The notes under the pieces are model-generated. The model worked only from the letters and a program-made list of their open reading frames with translations, did no database searches and was not told the DNA's origin. Below are positions 43,063 to 53,038 of a stretch of 64,000 bases of DNA, one piece after another (within the stretch, counting starts at the first letter, position 1; each line of letters begins with the position of its first letter). This DNA is from a bacterium HR17 (GTDB lineage Bacteria; Armatimonadota; Fervidibacteria; Fervidibacterales; Fervidibacteraceae): assembly GCA_002898575.1 (NCBI GenBank), contig BEHT01000015.1:1-64000 (forward strand), given 5' to 3'. The translations under genes and the position numbers were made by a program.

Positions 43063-45294
43063 TCATTCAAGGTATGAAGGCAGCGACGCCCAAACGCGCC
43101 GCAAATCGCCGACAGGCACCGAAAAATACACCCGCTCAACGGTGACGCTCAACTCATCACCTCCCACCTCGCCCAACACAAAGGCAGGGCATTGGTGCCT
43201 TTGCGCCACTGCCATCAGTTCGTCAAGGCGGTCAGGTGCGACCGTGACGACGATGCGTGACGCCGTCTCGCCAAACAAAACCGCTGACGGGCGCGCTGCC
43301 GCTGCGACCGTTTCCGCTGGCACGACGACTTTCGCGCCGATGTCACCTGCGATGCAGCATTCCGCCAAGCACACCGCCAACCCACCTTCGCTGCAGTCGT
43401 GCGCCGATTTGATGAACCCGTCGCGAATGCCTTCACGGCACACCATTTGCACCGCTTTCTCCAAACGCCAATCCAACTGAGGCGGTTCACCCACTTCCAA
43501 CCCGAAGCGCCACCGCACATACTCACTGCCGCCCAACTCATCACGGCAAACGCCCAGTAGCACGATGAGGTCACCGGCGTCTTTGAACGCCATCGTCGCG
43601 TGACGGCGCACATCGTCCAAAACGCCGACCATGCCGATCAGCGGCGACGGGTGAATGACGCTCGTCTCGCTCTCGTTGTAGAAACTGACATTGCCGCTGA
43701 CGACGGGCACATTCAACGCGTGACAGGCATCGGCGATGCCCTTCACGCACTCCACGAATTGCCAATAGCGGTCGGGCTTATCAGGGTTGCCAAAGCACAG
43801 ACAATCGGTCACGCCCGCCGGTTCGGCGCCGACACAACTGAGGTTGCGTGCCGCTTCCGCCACCGCCAATTGCGCCCCGCGATAGGGGTCAAGGTAGCAG
43901 TAAAGCGGGTTGCAATCCGCCGTCACCGCGATGCCCAACCGTTCGTCCCAATCTTTTAGCCGCAGCACCGCTGCGTCGGCAGCGCCGGGCAAAACGACCG
44001 TGTTGATTTGCACCATGTGGTCATATTGCTCGTAAACCCACGCCTTACTGGCGATGTTGGGCGACGCGAGCAAATGCAACAGCGCTTCGGCGTAGTCGTC
44101 GGGTTCAGGCAACTGAGAGACATCAAACGCCCGCACGCGGTCAAGGTAGTCGGGTTTTTGCATCGGCAAGTTTTTGACGGGCGCTTCCGCGATATCTTTG
44201 GCAGGAATTTCGGCGACCAATGCTTCCCGTCCCATTCCGTCGTAGATACGGACGATACCGTCATCGGTGATGCGTCCAATAACGACGCAATGCAGCCCCC
44301 ACTTGTCAAAAATCTGCTTGACCTCCCACTCGCGCCCGCGCTCTACGACCAGCAGCATCCGCTCTTGGCTTTCACTCATCATCACTTCCCACGGCTGCAT
44401 GTCAGGTTCACGCTTGGGCACAAGGGCGATGTCCACGACCATGCCGACGCCGCCTGCCGCTGCCATCTCAACCGTTGTGCAAGTCAGTCCCGCTGCGCCC
44501 ATGTCCTTGACAGCGACAACCGCACCCGTTTTGTAAGCCTCCAAGCAGGCTTCAATCAAGCACTTTTCAGCGAACGGGTCGCCCAATTGCACCGTCGGGC
44601 GCATCGCCAACTCCTCCCTCATCTCTTGACTGGCGAGGATGGAGCAGCCGCCGATGCCGTCCCGTCCCGTTGCGTTGCCGACATAGACGACGGCGTTGCC
44701 GATGCCTTTCGCTGCGCTGGTCATCAACTCGTGCTCCCACGCCACGCCGACGCACATAACGCCGACAAGACAGTTCGTGCGATAACAATCGTTGAAGCCG
44801 ACTTCACCCGCCACCGTCGGCACCCCGATACAGTTGCCGTAGAAACTGATGCCGTCCACGACGCCCGTGAAGATGTATCGGGCTTTGGGGTCGGATGGGT
44901 CGGCGAACCGCAGGGTGTCCACGAGGGCAATAGGTCTTGCGCCCATCGCCAAGATGTCGCGGACGATCCCGCCGATGCCTGTCGCCGCGCCGCTTTTGGG
45001 CTCAATTTGCGACGGGTGATTGTGACTCTCCATCTTGAACAGCACCCACAAGCCCGGCTTGACTTCAATCCCGCCGGCGTCGCCGCCTGCGGCGGCGCGG
45101 TACTTGCCGATGTCGCGGGGCAGCAACTTGAGCCACCGCTTTGACCGCCCGTAGCCGCAGTGCTCGCTCCACTCTACGCTGAACATCGCCAATTCCGTGT
45201 CCGTCGGTGTGCGCCCCAAGATCCCGCAGACTTGGCGAAATTCCTCTTCGGTCATGCCCAGCGCCAGCGCCTTTTGCAGCGTCGTTTCCGCCAT
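43063..45294 (-). CDS. purL: Phosphoribosylformylglycinamidine synthase subunit PurL
   Basis: A 743-residue small-type PurL, the amidotransferase-dependent synthase subunit that works with PurQ and PurS. Signatures: ELAMFSVEWSEHCGYGRSKR, LFKMESHNHPSQIEPKSGAA, TGIGGIVRDILAMGARPIAL, VKDMGAAGLTCTTVEMAAAG, MMSESQERMLLVVE and, in the second half, SAHDCSEGGLAVCLAECCIA. Length fits the small form. purQ and purS are not in the window. ATG 45294 has AAGGGTGA upstream. Confidence 0.96.
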   Translation of the reverse strand: MAETTLQKALALGMTEEEFRQVCGILGRTPTDTELAMFSVEWSEHCGYGRSKRWLKLLPRDIGKYRAAAGGDAGGIEVKPGLWVLFKMESHNHPSQIEPKSGAATGIGGIVRDILAMGARPIALVDTLRFADPSDPKARYIFTGVVDGISFYGNCIGVPTVAGEVGFNDCYRTNCLVGVMCVGVAWEHELMTSAAKGIGNAVVYVGNATGRDGIGGCSILASQEMREELAMRPTVQLGDPFAEKCLIEACLEAYKTGAVVAVKDMGAAGLTCTTVEMAAAGGVGMVVDIALVPKREPDMQPWEVMMSESQERMLLVVERGREWEVKQIFDKWGLHCVVIGRITDDGIVRIYDGMGREALVAEIPAKDIAEAPVKNLPMQKPDYLDRVRAFDVSQLPEPDDYAEALLHLLASPNIASKAWVYEQYDHMVQINTVVLPGAADAAVLRLKDWDERLGIAVTADCNPLYCYLDPYRGAQLAVAEAARNLSCVGAEPAGVTDCLCFGNPDKPDRYWQFVECVKGIADACHALNVPVVSGNVSFYNESETSVIHPSPLIGMVGVLDDVRRHATMAFKDAGDLIVLLGVCRDELGGSEYVRWRFGLEVGEPPQLDWRLEKAVQMVCREGIRDGFIKSAHDCSEGGLAVCLAECCIAGDIGAKVVVPAETVAAAARPSAVLFGETASRIVVTVAPDRLDELMAVAQRHQCPAFVLGEVGGDELSVTVERVYFSVPVGDLRRVWASLPSYLE

Positions 45295-45337
45295 ACCGCT
45301 ATCACCCTTGGTGTCGTGAGGTTTGCAGGGGTGCGCT

Positions 45338-46303
45338 TTAATGCTCTGCCATCCCTTCGCTCAGGAACCAGTCCACGAAGCGGGCGATACCTTCCTCAAT
45401 GCGCACTTTGGGTTCGTAATTGAGCAGGCGGCGGGCTTTGCTGATGTCGGCGTGGGTCAGAGGGGGGTCGGTCGGCGGCATGGGCAAAAACTGCCGATGC
45501 GCCCTTTTGCCGAGGGTGCGCTCCAGCAATTCCACGACCCGCAGCAGCACGACGGGTTCGCCACAGCCCAAGTTGATGACCTCGTAGCCCATCGGGTTGT
45601 CCAACGCCGCCACGATGCCGTCCACGATGTCATCAATGTAGGTGTAGTCGCGCTGGCTGGTGCCGTCGCCGTAAATCGGGACGGGCTCGCCTTTGACGAT
45701 GCACCGGGCGAACTTATGGATGGCAAGGTCAGGGCGTTGGCGCGGTCCGTAAACGGTGAAAAAGCGCAAGCAGGTGACGGGCAAGCCAAACAAGTGGTGG
45801 AAGGTGAAAGCGATGATTTCACCCATGCGCTTCGTCGCCCCGTAGGGCGAAATGGGTTTAACCGCTGGAGCGTCTTCGCGGAAAGGCGCTTGTGTGTCGG
45901 CGCCGTAAACCGACGATGACGAGCCGAACACGAACATTTCCACATCGTAGCGCCGCGCCAAGTCCAACAAGACGGTCGTGCCCAGCACATTCACGCGGTC
46001 GTAGTCCACCGGGCGCTCTAACGACGGCACGACGCCCGCCAACGCCGCCAGGTGCACGATTTTTTGGGGGCGATGGCGCTCAAACACCGCCCTCATTGCG
46101 TCGGCATCACAGATATCAGCGGTCACAAAGGTGAAATGGGGCTGCGCCAGCGCCCATCGCAGGTTGCGTTCCTTGATGGGACGGGCGTAAAACAGTGGGT
46201 CAAAGTTGTCCACGCCGACGACGCTATCGCCCCGGCGCAAAAGGCGCTCAACGGTGTGCGAACCGATAAATCCCGCAGCACCCGTCACCAACACTGTCGC
46301 CAT
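45338..46303 (-). CDS. NAD-dependent UDP-sugar epimerase (GalE/UDP-glucuronate 4-epimerase-like)
   Basis: A 321-residue extended SDR. NAD motif: VLVTGAAGFIGSHTVERLL. Then VGVDNFDPLFYARPIKERNL (typical of UDP-glucuronate epimerases), IVHLAALAGVVPSLERPVDY, the catalytic Ser region FGSSSSVYGADTQAPF, the YxxxK motif SPYGATKRMGE and CLRFFTVYGPRQRPDLAIHK. It probably epimerises a UDP-hexuronic acid or hexose for surface polysaccharide. ATG 46303 has GGAGG 7 bases upstream. It is downstream of the hybrid sensor kinase. Confidence 0.88.
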   Translation of the reverse strand: MATVLVTGAAGFIGSHTVERLLRRGDSVVGVDNFDPLFYARPIKERNLRWALAQPHFTFVTADICDADAMRAVFERHRPQKIVHLAALAGVVPSLERPVDYDRVNVLGTTVLLDLARRYDVEMFVFGSSSSVYGADTQAPFREDAPAVKPISPYGATKRMGEIIAFTFHHLFGLPVTCLRFFTVYGPRQRPDLAIHKFARCIVKGEPVPIYGDGTSQRDYTYIDDIVDGIVAALDNPMGYEVINLGCGEPVVLLRVVELLERTLGKRAHRQFLPMPPTDPPLTHADISKARRLLNYEPKVRIEEGIARFVDWFLSEGMAEH

Positions 46304-46361
46304 CCTTATGCCTCCTTCAGTCAACGCAAAAGGTTTTTCCCCTCACTATTTTGGCGACAGG

Positions 46362-49300
46362 TTAGTTGACGGGTATGGGGTCAACAACAGCGCCGTTATC
46401 GCAATTGCCCCGCTGGCACACCTTCACGAGCGCACGCCGCAACTGTTGGTGCGTCGCCGGTTTTGTGAGCACAGCGTCAACGGCGCAGTCTGTTTCCTCA
46501 GCGCGCAAGCGGAACCCCCAACCCGAAAGTAAAATCACTGGCGTATGCGCTGAGAGCGTTTTAACGGCGCGGGCAACGGAAAGCCCATCCATGCGGGGCA
46601 TCCCCAAGTCGGTGATCACCGCATTGAACGGTGTCCCTTGCTCCAAAGCGGCTCTGAAAGCCATCAGACCTTGTTCACCATCCGGTGCGGTGATGACCCA
46701 GTGTCCGTCGCGGCGTAGGAGGCTGGCGAGCATTTCGCGCACCGACGGTTCATCGTCAATCACTAACAACCGCAGCGGTGGCAACTCGCCTGGGGCACCG
46801 GTCTCCACGGTCGCCGTTTTACTGGGGAACCAGAGTCGCACGGTTGTGCCCCTGCCCAGCGCGCTGTCAATTTCCAGCAACCCGTCGTGGCGCTGCATCG
46901 TCCCGTAAACGACGGACAAGCCCAATCCCGACCCACCTTCGCCCTTCGTCGTGAAAAACGGCTCCACAGCGCGGCGGCGAGTTTCCTCGTCCATGCCGAC
47001 ACCCGTGTCGCAGACTTCTACGACCGCCCAAGTGCGTCCGCCCCGTTCAACACGGTAGGTGCGCAGGGTCAAGACGCCGCCGTTGGGCATGGCGTCGGCA
47101 GCGTTCAGGATCAAGTTAATGAGCGCCTGTCGCACTTCGTTGGAGATGCCCATCACCGGCGGCAAATCGTTGGCTAACTCCAACCGCGTTTCAATGACGA
47201 CACCGCGTTCCTGCGGGATGTTATGCCAGCGGGGGCGCGTCATCGTGAGGGCGTCTTGGCAAAGGGCGTTTAAGTCCAACGGTTCCTGCAACTCGTCGCC
47301 CGTGCGGGGACGATAGAACTCCCGCATCCGTTGCACGATAGCCGTGATGTCGCGGGCGGCTTTGAAAATCACTTGCGCGGCGCTTTGGACGGTCGGGTCA
47401 TCGTGGTCCAGTAACAATTCGGCAAACCCTTGAATGGGCACAAGGGCATTGTTGATGTCGTGGGCGATGCCGCTTGCCATTTGCCCCAACGCCCGCAGCC
47501 GCTCCTGCTCCATCGCCCGTTCCTGCATCGCTCGCAATTCGTCGTAAGCCTGCTGGACTTGTTGGAAGAGCACCGCGTTGCGGACAGCGATGGATAAATA
47601 ATCGCAGAACGAATTGAGAAAGGTCAGGTCGTGGGAGGCAAAGGTGTCCCCTACACGCACGACTGCCAACGCGCCCCAAAACTCGCTGAGCGTTCCCAAC
47701 CCTCGCAGGAACGCCGCGCGGAATTGCTGACCGTCCAAGGCAGATGGAGTGGACAGAAAGTCGGACACGACATCGCCTATCACCGCTTCGCCCCGCCGCA
47801 ACCGCTGTTCCAAGGGGTGCAGCGGACGCTCCGGCATAATTGCCCCGATATCGCGCCCGATTGCCTGCAGCCACTGCCGTCCTGCAGCGTTGGCGGCGGA
47901 AATGAGATAACCGCGCTCTTCGGGTAGGTGTCGCAGCACTAACACCATCGCGTCAGGATACAGCCGCGTCAACTCTTGCACCGACACCTGTAGGAGGCTG
48001 TCCAAATCCAAACGCGTCACGAGGAGATGGGCGATGTCTTGTAAGCCCTGCAGGCGCTGGGCGAGTAACATTTGTTCAGTAATGTCTAGCACAAAGCCCT
48101 CGTAGTAAAGGACTTCGCCGTTCTTATCCCGCACCGCTCGCGCCCATTTGGCGACCCAGCCGATACTGCCGTCCTTGCGCTTGATGGGGTAGCGGAAATC
48201 GGCGACGAACCCTTGCTCTTCCATCAGCCGTTTGAACCGCTCGCGGTCTTCGGGGTTGGCGTAAATTTGCGTCGGTATATCCAGCGCCATCAGCTCTGCG
48301 ACGCTTTGATAGCCGTTAATATGCGCCAGCGTCTGGTTCGCCATCAGGAAGTAACCGTCGGGGGTGCTGCGGTAAATACCGATGACCGCGTTCTCAAAAA
48401 GGTCACGAAACTGGCGCTCCTGCTCCAGTTGCCGTTCCGTCGCCGCTTGCCGTTCTACGGCACTCCCGATTAAACTGGCGGCGACGCGCAAGACGGCGAT
48501 GTCGGCGTCGCTCCAGAAGCGTTCGTAACGGGATTGGACGAACGCCAAAATACCCCACAGATGGCTTTCCACAAAGACGGGCAGTAACAGCAGCGATTGC
48601 GCCTGCAAACGCTGCAGGGTTTCCCGCTGCGGTTGAGGAAATAGGCTTACCGTGACAGACACCGCTCGCCCGCTTTGCAGGTCACTCTTGACGCTTGGCG
48701 CTAATGCCTCCCAAACGGTTTGGACTTGGTCGGCGAGATGCGAACAAATCGCTTCTGGTGTCCACTCGCAGAGAAGTCGCACAGCCCCTGCGTTGTGTTC
48801 GTCTTCCGAGATGCTCATCAAGGCGGCGATGTCCACTTTCAAGACGGTTCCCAACTCCGAGAGAACCGCAGGCATCGCCCCCGTCCAATCTGTCACGACC
48901 AGAAGTTGCAAAGCGATGTGGGCAAGAGTTTCCAAGCAGCGTTCCCGCTTCTGCCAACGGTCCTCCAACCACAAACGCGCCAGCAAGTCCGCCAGATCAG
49001 ATAGAAAGGCGACCTCCTCAGGTCGCCAGGAACGAAGGGCTTCGTTACATTCACATTCCAGCACCGCAACGATGCGGTCATCTAAGCGCACAGGGACAGC
49101 GGCGAAAGCGGTAACAGGGTCACGCCACTCCGCCCATAGTTCCTGCACACGGTCGTCGCCGCGCACGTCGGTAACGACAAGGCACCGCGCGTCTTCCAAT
49201 GCGGCGAGGTAACGCGCAAACTGCTCGGGGTCACGCACTTTCGGCATCCCGTCCTCTTTCTCCGTCGCACCAAGCACCAACACGCACCGCCATCGCCCCG

Positions 49301-50228
49301 TTGCAGTGTCCAGTCGCCAGAACCGCACCCGCGTGAGCCCGAGCGCCTCCCATGCCTCTTTCAGCACCGCCCACACCTTAGCCTCTAAACCCTCCAAATC
49401 TCCCAGTTGCTTGGCGAGTTGAACGAGGCGCCACTGCAGTTGGGTTTGCAATGCGTGGTCTCGCTGATGGGTCTCCTGCGGGGACGCTAACGCCATCAAA
49501 GCCGTCACCTGATGGCGCAGGAACTCCAACGCTTCTAAGTCGTCCTTGTTCAAGGTCGGGCGCGACACACCGACAAACAAACCACCGAGCAAATGCCCCC
49601 GCCAACGCAGCGACGCCCAACATCCTGCCCGGCACCCCGACCGCTGAGCGAGGTTGCCCAGTGAGGGCCAGTCAGCGAGGCGCTTCCACAACGCTTCGTC
49701 GCTCCACATTTGCCAATCACGGACATCTTCAAAGGGGCAAGGGTCGGGCAGGTCGTGTTGGACATCGCCCTCCGTCTCGTTCGGCGTGAGGGATGGGACA
49801 CAACCGACCAAGCGCCAACTCTCCTTCAACCGCCGCACGATCGCCGCCATCGCGACCCCCAACTCGTTGACCAAGGTGCTTGCCATCGCTTGCGCAACTT
49901 CCTCAAAAGTGCACTGCCCCTCGTTAAACCGCTGCAGATAAGTCCCCAACGCCTGCACCGCTCCCGCCAGAGACAGTTCGTCCCTGCGCGCCCTCAGGCG
50001 CGACGGCACGAGACCGAGCCACAGAAAAAGGGCTGTAAGCCCCCAAAAGTTTATGTGCCCGCTGGGGTGCGATCGCGCTGCCCTTTCACGCGTAACAGGC
50101 AACAACGACGGGCGAGATTTAACCGCTGATGCGCTGGCAGTTCCAACCCCGATGACCGTGACGGTGGCAGCAACCTGCCAACACAAACACACCTGCCTCA
50201 TCCGCTGGGACACGGAAGACCATGCCAT
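46362..50228 (-). CDS. Hybrid sensor histidine kinase with several GAF domains, PAS and receiver
   Basis: A 1288-residue sensor. Two hydrophobic segments lie near the start (CLCWQVAATVTVIGVGTASA and INFWGLTALFLWLGLV). Four GAF-like blocks follow (about 95-270, 300-440, 460-610 and 755-910), with a PAS domain between the third and fourth (RDLFENAVIGIYRSTPDGYF). The kinase core is QMASGIAHDINNALVPIQGF (H box), INLILNAADAMPNGG (N box), VCDTGVGMDEETRRRAVEPF and GSGLGLSVVYG (G boxes). The C-terminal receiver has LRLLVIDDEPSVREML and AVITDLGMPRMDGLSVARAV. ATG 50228 follows AAGGGGG; TTG 50279 lacks a site. No partner regulator is adjacent. Confidence 0.92.
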   Translation of the reverse strand: MAWSSVSQRMRQVCLCWQVAATVTVIGVGTASASAVKSRPSLLPVTRERAARSHPSGHINFWGLTALFLWLGLVPSRLRARRDELSLAGAVQALGTYLQRFNEGQCTFEEVAQAMASTLVNELGVAMAAIVRRLKESWRLVGCVPSLTPNETEGDVQHDLPDPCPFEDVRDWQMWSDEALWKRLADWPSLGNLAQRSGCRAGCWASLRWRGHLLGGLFVGVSRPTLNKDDLEALEFLRHQVTALMALASPQETHQRDHALQTQLQWRLVQLAKQLGDLEGLEAKVWAVLKEAWEALGLTRVRFWRLDTATGRWRCVLVLGATEKEDGMPKVRDPEQFARYLAALEDARCLVVTDVRGDDRVQELWAEWRDPVTAFAAVPVRLDDRIVAVLECECNEALRSWRPEEVAFLSDLADLLARLWLEDRWQKRERCLETLAHIALQLLVVTDWTGAMPAVLSELGTVLKVDIAALMSISEDEHNAGAVRLLCEWTPEAICSHLADQVQTVWEALAPSVKSDLQSGRAVSVTVSLFPQPQRETLQRLQAQSLLLLPVFVESHLWGILAFVQSRYERFWSDADIAVLRVAASLIGSAVERQAATERQLEQERQFRDLFENAVIGIYRSTPDGYFLMANQTLAHINGYQSVAELMALDIPTQIYANPEDRERFKRLMEEQGFVADFRYPIKRKDGSIGWVAKWARAVRDKNGEVLYYEGFVLDITEQMLLAQRLQGLQDIAHLLVTRLDLDSLLQVSVQELTRLYPDAMVLVLRHLPEERGYLISAANAAGRQWLQAIGRDIGAIMPERPLHPLEQRLRRGEAVIGDVVSDFLSTPSALDGQQFRAAFLRGLGTLSEFWGALAVVRVGDTFASHDLTFLNSFCDYLSIAVRNAVLFQQVQQAYDELRAMQERAMEQERLRALGQMASGIAHDINNALVPIQGFAELLLDHDDPTVQSAAQVIFKAARDITAIVQRMREFYRPRTGDELQEPLDLNALCQDALTMTRPRWHNIPQERGVVIETRLELANDLPPVMGISNEVRQALINLILNAADAMPNGGVLTLRTYRVERGGRTWAVVEVCDTGVGMDEETRRRAVEPFFTTKGEGGSGLGLSVVYGTMQRHDGLLEIDSALGRGTTVRLWFPSKTATVETGAPGELPPLRLLVIDDEPSVREMLASLLRRDGHWVITAPDGEQGLMAFRAALEQGTPFNAVITDLGMPRMDGLSVARAVKTLSAHTPVILLSGWGFRLRAEETDCAVDAVLTKPATHQQLRRALVKVCQRGNCDNGAVVDPIPVN

Positions 50229-50586
50229 GCCTGTTTTAGCCCCCTTCGTCCCGAACAGTCCCCCGTGCCGTCCCGTCAAGACTTAAGTTTAGCAAATTCA
50301 TATCAACGACGCAAGGACAAGGTGCGCGATGTGGTTTATGAGATACGCGTCCGATATGCGTGAAGCCGGTCAGCCAATGTCGCCTTCACGGCATCGGCTG
50401 TAGGGGCACAAGCCCCCTATCGTTGATTTCATCGGCACTATCACATGTGGAAATTTAGGTCGCGACGGTGCGATGAGACGAAGATGTTGGCACGCACCGG
50501 CAGGGATTTATCCTGCGCTGGCGCGCTACATTTTCGGTGGCTTTGCACGGTGTTTTTCACCAACTGCTTGGGGCGTGACTGGGCAG
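50229..50586. other. Intergenic region between kinase and membrane protein
   Basis: This divergent region should hold the promoters of the sensor kinase and of the presenilin-like gene. The stretch around 50287-50345 is more AT-rich. I do not see a convincing two-box promoter or an RNA gene. Confidence 0.35.
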
Positions 50587-51417
50587 ATGTCGCCGCAAAC
50601 CCGTTGGTGGCTGACATTAATTGCATGGACAATTGTGCGTTGGCTGCTGCCGATGGTGCCTATCCCGCCTGCGTTGTTCGCTGTGGCGGCGGGCGTGGCG
50701 ATCGGGATCGGAACGGCTTGGCTGTTGTGGCTGACATCTGAAGGGGCACGCCTTTGGCACCCGCGCACCGCAGCGGGGATGGGCATCGGGGCGTTAGCCC
50801 TTTGGTGGGCACTGGCGCAAGGGCTGACGGCACTCAAACCCGGACTCATGTCGGGTTTGCTGGCGGCGGTGCGGGACGGGTGTCTGCTGGTGGCAGCGTT
50901 AGGCTTTGGCGCTGCGGGGGCTGCTTTCATTCGTCACGCCAACTTGCTCCCACCCATCGCCGTTGTCGTCACAGTCATGGACATCTGGACGGTGTTGCTG
51001 GGCGGTTTCGTCCACAAGGTGCAGCAAAAGGCGCCCAAGGTCGTGGAAGCCGCCAGCGTTGCTTTGCCCGTTCCGACGGCGTCAAAAGCGGTGTCCATCA
51101 CCCTGCCCCTCGTCGGCGTCGGCGACTGGTTTTTCGCGGCGTTCTTTTTCGCACTGTTGTGGCGCTTCGGCTTAAAAGTGCGGGCAACCTACTGGCTGGC
51201 GACGGTGTTGATGGCGGCGGTTTTAACGGGATTGGCGTTAGGGCTGGCGTGGTTGCCGTTGGCACTGCCGGGGTTACCGTTCCTCGCCCTCGCCGTCTTG
51301 ATCCCTCACTGGCGGTCGTTTCACTACACGCCACAGGAAAAACGGGCGCTTGCAGTCGGTGGGCTCTTTTTGGCGGGGCTGCTGGTTCTCTTCAGCCTCA
51401 TCGCCAGGCAAATGTGA
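50587..51417 (+). CDS. Multi-span membrane protein, possible presenilin-type intramembrane aspartyl protease
   Basis: A 276-residue protein with about nine hydrophobic segments. Two Asp residues lie inside spans at protease-like positions. One is Asp132 in VVVTVMDIWTVLLG, where the family has YD. The other is Asp180 in LPLVGVGDWFFAAFFFALL, the GxGD motif. Between them is a loop with HKVQQKAPKVVEAASVALPV, and near the end LALPGLPFLAL may stand for the PAL motif. These are marks of presenilin/archaeal PSH proteases, which cut peptides within the membrane. The first Tyr is replaced and PAL is imperfect, so function is tentative. ATG 50587 was chosen; an upstream ATG at 50473 would add 38 residues. 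Confidence 0.55.
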   Translation: MSPQTRWWLTLIAWTIVRWLLPMVPIPPALFAVAAGVAIGIGTAWLLWLTSEGARLWHPRTAAGMGIGALALWWALAQGLTALKPGLMSGLLAAVRDGCLLVAALGFGAAGAAFIRHANLLPPIAVVVTVMDIWTVLLGGFVHKVQQKAPKVVEAASVALPVPTASKAVSITLPLVGVGDWFFAAFFFALLWRFGLKVRATYWLATVLMAAVLTGLALGLAWLPLALPGLPFLALAVLIPHWRSFHYTPQEKRALAVGGLFLAGLLVLFSLIARQM

Positions 51418-51419
51418 CC

Positions 51420-52970
51420 TCACAACGACACACCTTCCACCGCCCACACTTGAAACTCGCGGTGCCCGTTCAACTCGGCTTTGCACGGTTTGCCCGAGGC
51501 GACAGCCAGCAACTCAGCGAAGATGCGTTCGCCGACCTGCTCTATCGTTTCCACACCGTCCAAAATCGTCCCGGCGTTGAGGTCAATGTCGCCTTTCATG
51601 CGCTCAAAAGTCGGCGTGTTGGACGCAATTTTGACGACAGGCGCGATGGCGTTGCCGATGGTCGTGCCGCGCCCCGTCGTGAAGCCGACGATTTGTGCGC
51701 CCGCTGCAACCAAGCCCGGCGTGGACTCTTGGTCGTAACCTGGACCTTGCATCAAGTAAAGCCCTTTGCCCGGTGGCGGGTCGGCGTAACCGATGACGCC
51801 TTCTATGCGGCTCGTGCCCGCTTTGACGATGGCGCCCAGCGACTTGATGGCGATGTTGATGAGCCCGCCCTCAATGTTGCCCAGCGATGGGTTTTCGTCT
51901 AAGTCGTGCCCGAAGGTGCCGACATAGCGGCGAAACCACTTGACAGCGTCCACAATTTGGCGCGCTACCTCTTCATCGCGGGCGCGCTCGGCAAGCACAT
52001 GTTCAGCGCCGTAGATTTCAGGCACTTCCGTCAAAATGACTGTCCCGCGACAGCGCACCAAAAAATCAGCGGCGTAACCGAGCGCAGGGTTCGCCGTGAT
52101 GCCCGAAAACGCGTCTGACCCGCCGCACTTGACGCCCAAAATCAACTCGCTGGCGGAAACGGGCACCCGTTGGCACTGATTAGCAAGTTCCAAAAGTTCA
52201 CCCACGATGTCCAACCCGCGCCGGATAGTCGCTTGCGTCCCGCCGCACTCTTGGATGCCGATGAACTTGACGGGCTTTTTGTCCACCAGCGGCTCCATGT
52301 ATTTGGCAAACGCCGTGAAGTTGGTCTTTTCGCAACCGAGTTGGATGACCAGCGCTGCCGCGACATTCGGGTGCTCAATGTAGCGCGCCAGCACCTTCAT
52401 CAGCATCTCCACGGGCGTGCCATCGGGACAACCGCACCCCTTGTTATGCGGCAACGCCGACACCCCGTTGACATTTGGATACTCGTCGGGCGACCACAGC
52501 AGCAACTCCGCCCGCATCGCAATCTGAAATGCCTCGGTTGAGGCGCACATGCTTGTCGGGACGACTAAGACATAGTTGCGGGTGCCGGCGTTGCCGTCTT
52601 TGCGCCGAAAGCCGTGCCATGTCGGAACCTGTGCCTCAGGCAGATAGTCGGGCGGAGCGTTTTTGGATGCGGGCATGACTGAACGGGGCGGAAGGGCGTT
52701 GCTGATGCGCTCGCGGGTAATGCGTTCACCGACCGTGATACCCAACGAAGTGCCGAACGGTTGCCCATATTGCTTAACAGGCGTGCCCGCTGGCAAATCC
52801 GTCAATGCGAACCGATGCCCTGGCGGAATGTCGTCGCGCACGAGAATCGTTTGCCCGTTCCATGTGACTGTCGTGTTCGCTGCGATGCGAGTTTTAGCGA
52901 CCGCCACATTGTCATCGGGATGGACGACCAACGCCACCTGCTCCAGCGGCACCGTTGTCGCCGTCATCAT
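51420..52970 (-). CDS. UxaA/GarD-family sugar-acid dehydratase (altronate/galactarate dehydratase-like)
   Basis: A 516-residue full-length UxaA-family protein. The N-terminal SAF domain (DNVAVAKTRIAANTTV, DIPPGHRFALTDLPAG, VKQYGQPFG) is followed by the catalytic part: WHGFRRKDGNAGTRNYVLVV, HNKGCGCPDGT with conserved Cys, ALVIQLGCEKTN, GIQECGGTQATIRRG, LGVKCGGSDAFSGITANPAL and GFTTGRGTTIGNAIAPVVKI. It probably dehydrates a hexaric or hexonic acid using iron. ATG 52970 has GGGAG upstream. The next genes upstream encode a rhamnonate-dehydratase-like enzyme and an aldo/keto reductase relative, suggesting a sugar-acid pathway. Confidence 0.88.
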   Translation of the reverse strand: MMTATTVPLEQVALVVHPDDNVAVAKTRIAANTTVTWNGQTILVRDDIPPGHRFALTDLPAGTPVKQYGQPFGTSLGITVGERITRERISNALPPRSVMPASKNAPPDYLPEAQVPTWHGFRRKDGNAGTRNYVLVVPTSMCASTEAFQIAMRAELLLWSPDEYPNVNGVSALPHNKGCGCPDGTPVEMLMKVLARYIEHPNVAAALVIQLGCEKTNFTAFAKYMEPLVDKKPVKFIGIQECGGTQATIRRGLDIVGELLELANQCQRVPVSASELILGVKCGGSDAFSGITANPALGYAADFLVRCRGTVILTEVPEIYGAEHVLAERARDEEVARQIVDAVKWFRRYVGTFGHDLDENPSLGNIEGGLINIAIKSLGAIVKAGTSRIEGVIGYADPPPGKGLYLMQGPGYDQESTPGLVAAGAQIVGFTTGRGTTIGNAIAPVVKIASNTPTFERMKGDIDLNAGTILDGVETIEQVGERIFAELLAVASGKPCKAELNGHREFQVWAVEGVSL

Positions 52971-53038
52971 CGGTCACGCTCCCGTCTATCATTTTACCGT
53001 CAGCCAGACGACGCAGGCGAGGCGTCCGCTGCGCGTCC

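Noticed and set aside
44008-45144. A 378-codon plus-strand ORF opposite purL
   Set aside because: It is antisense to strongly conserved purL codons and has no domain-like features.
50754-51902. A 382-codon plus-strand ORF overlapping the presenilin-like gene
   Set aside because: It overlaps two better-supported genes in other frames. Its Gly/Arg/His-rich sequence is typical of a shifted reading of GC-rich coding DNA.
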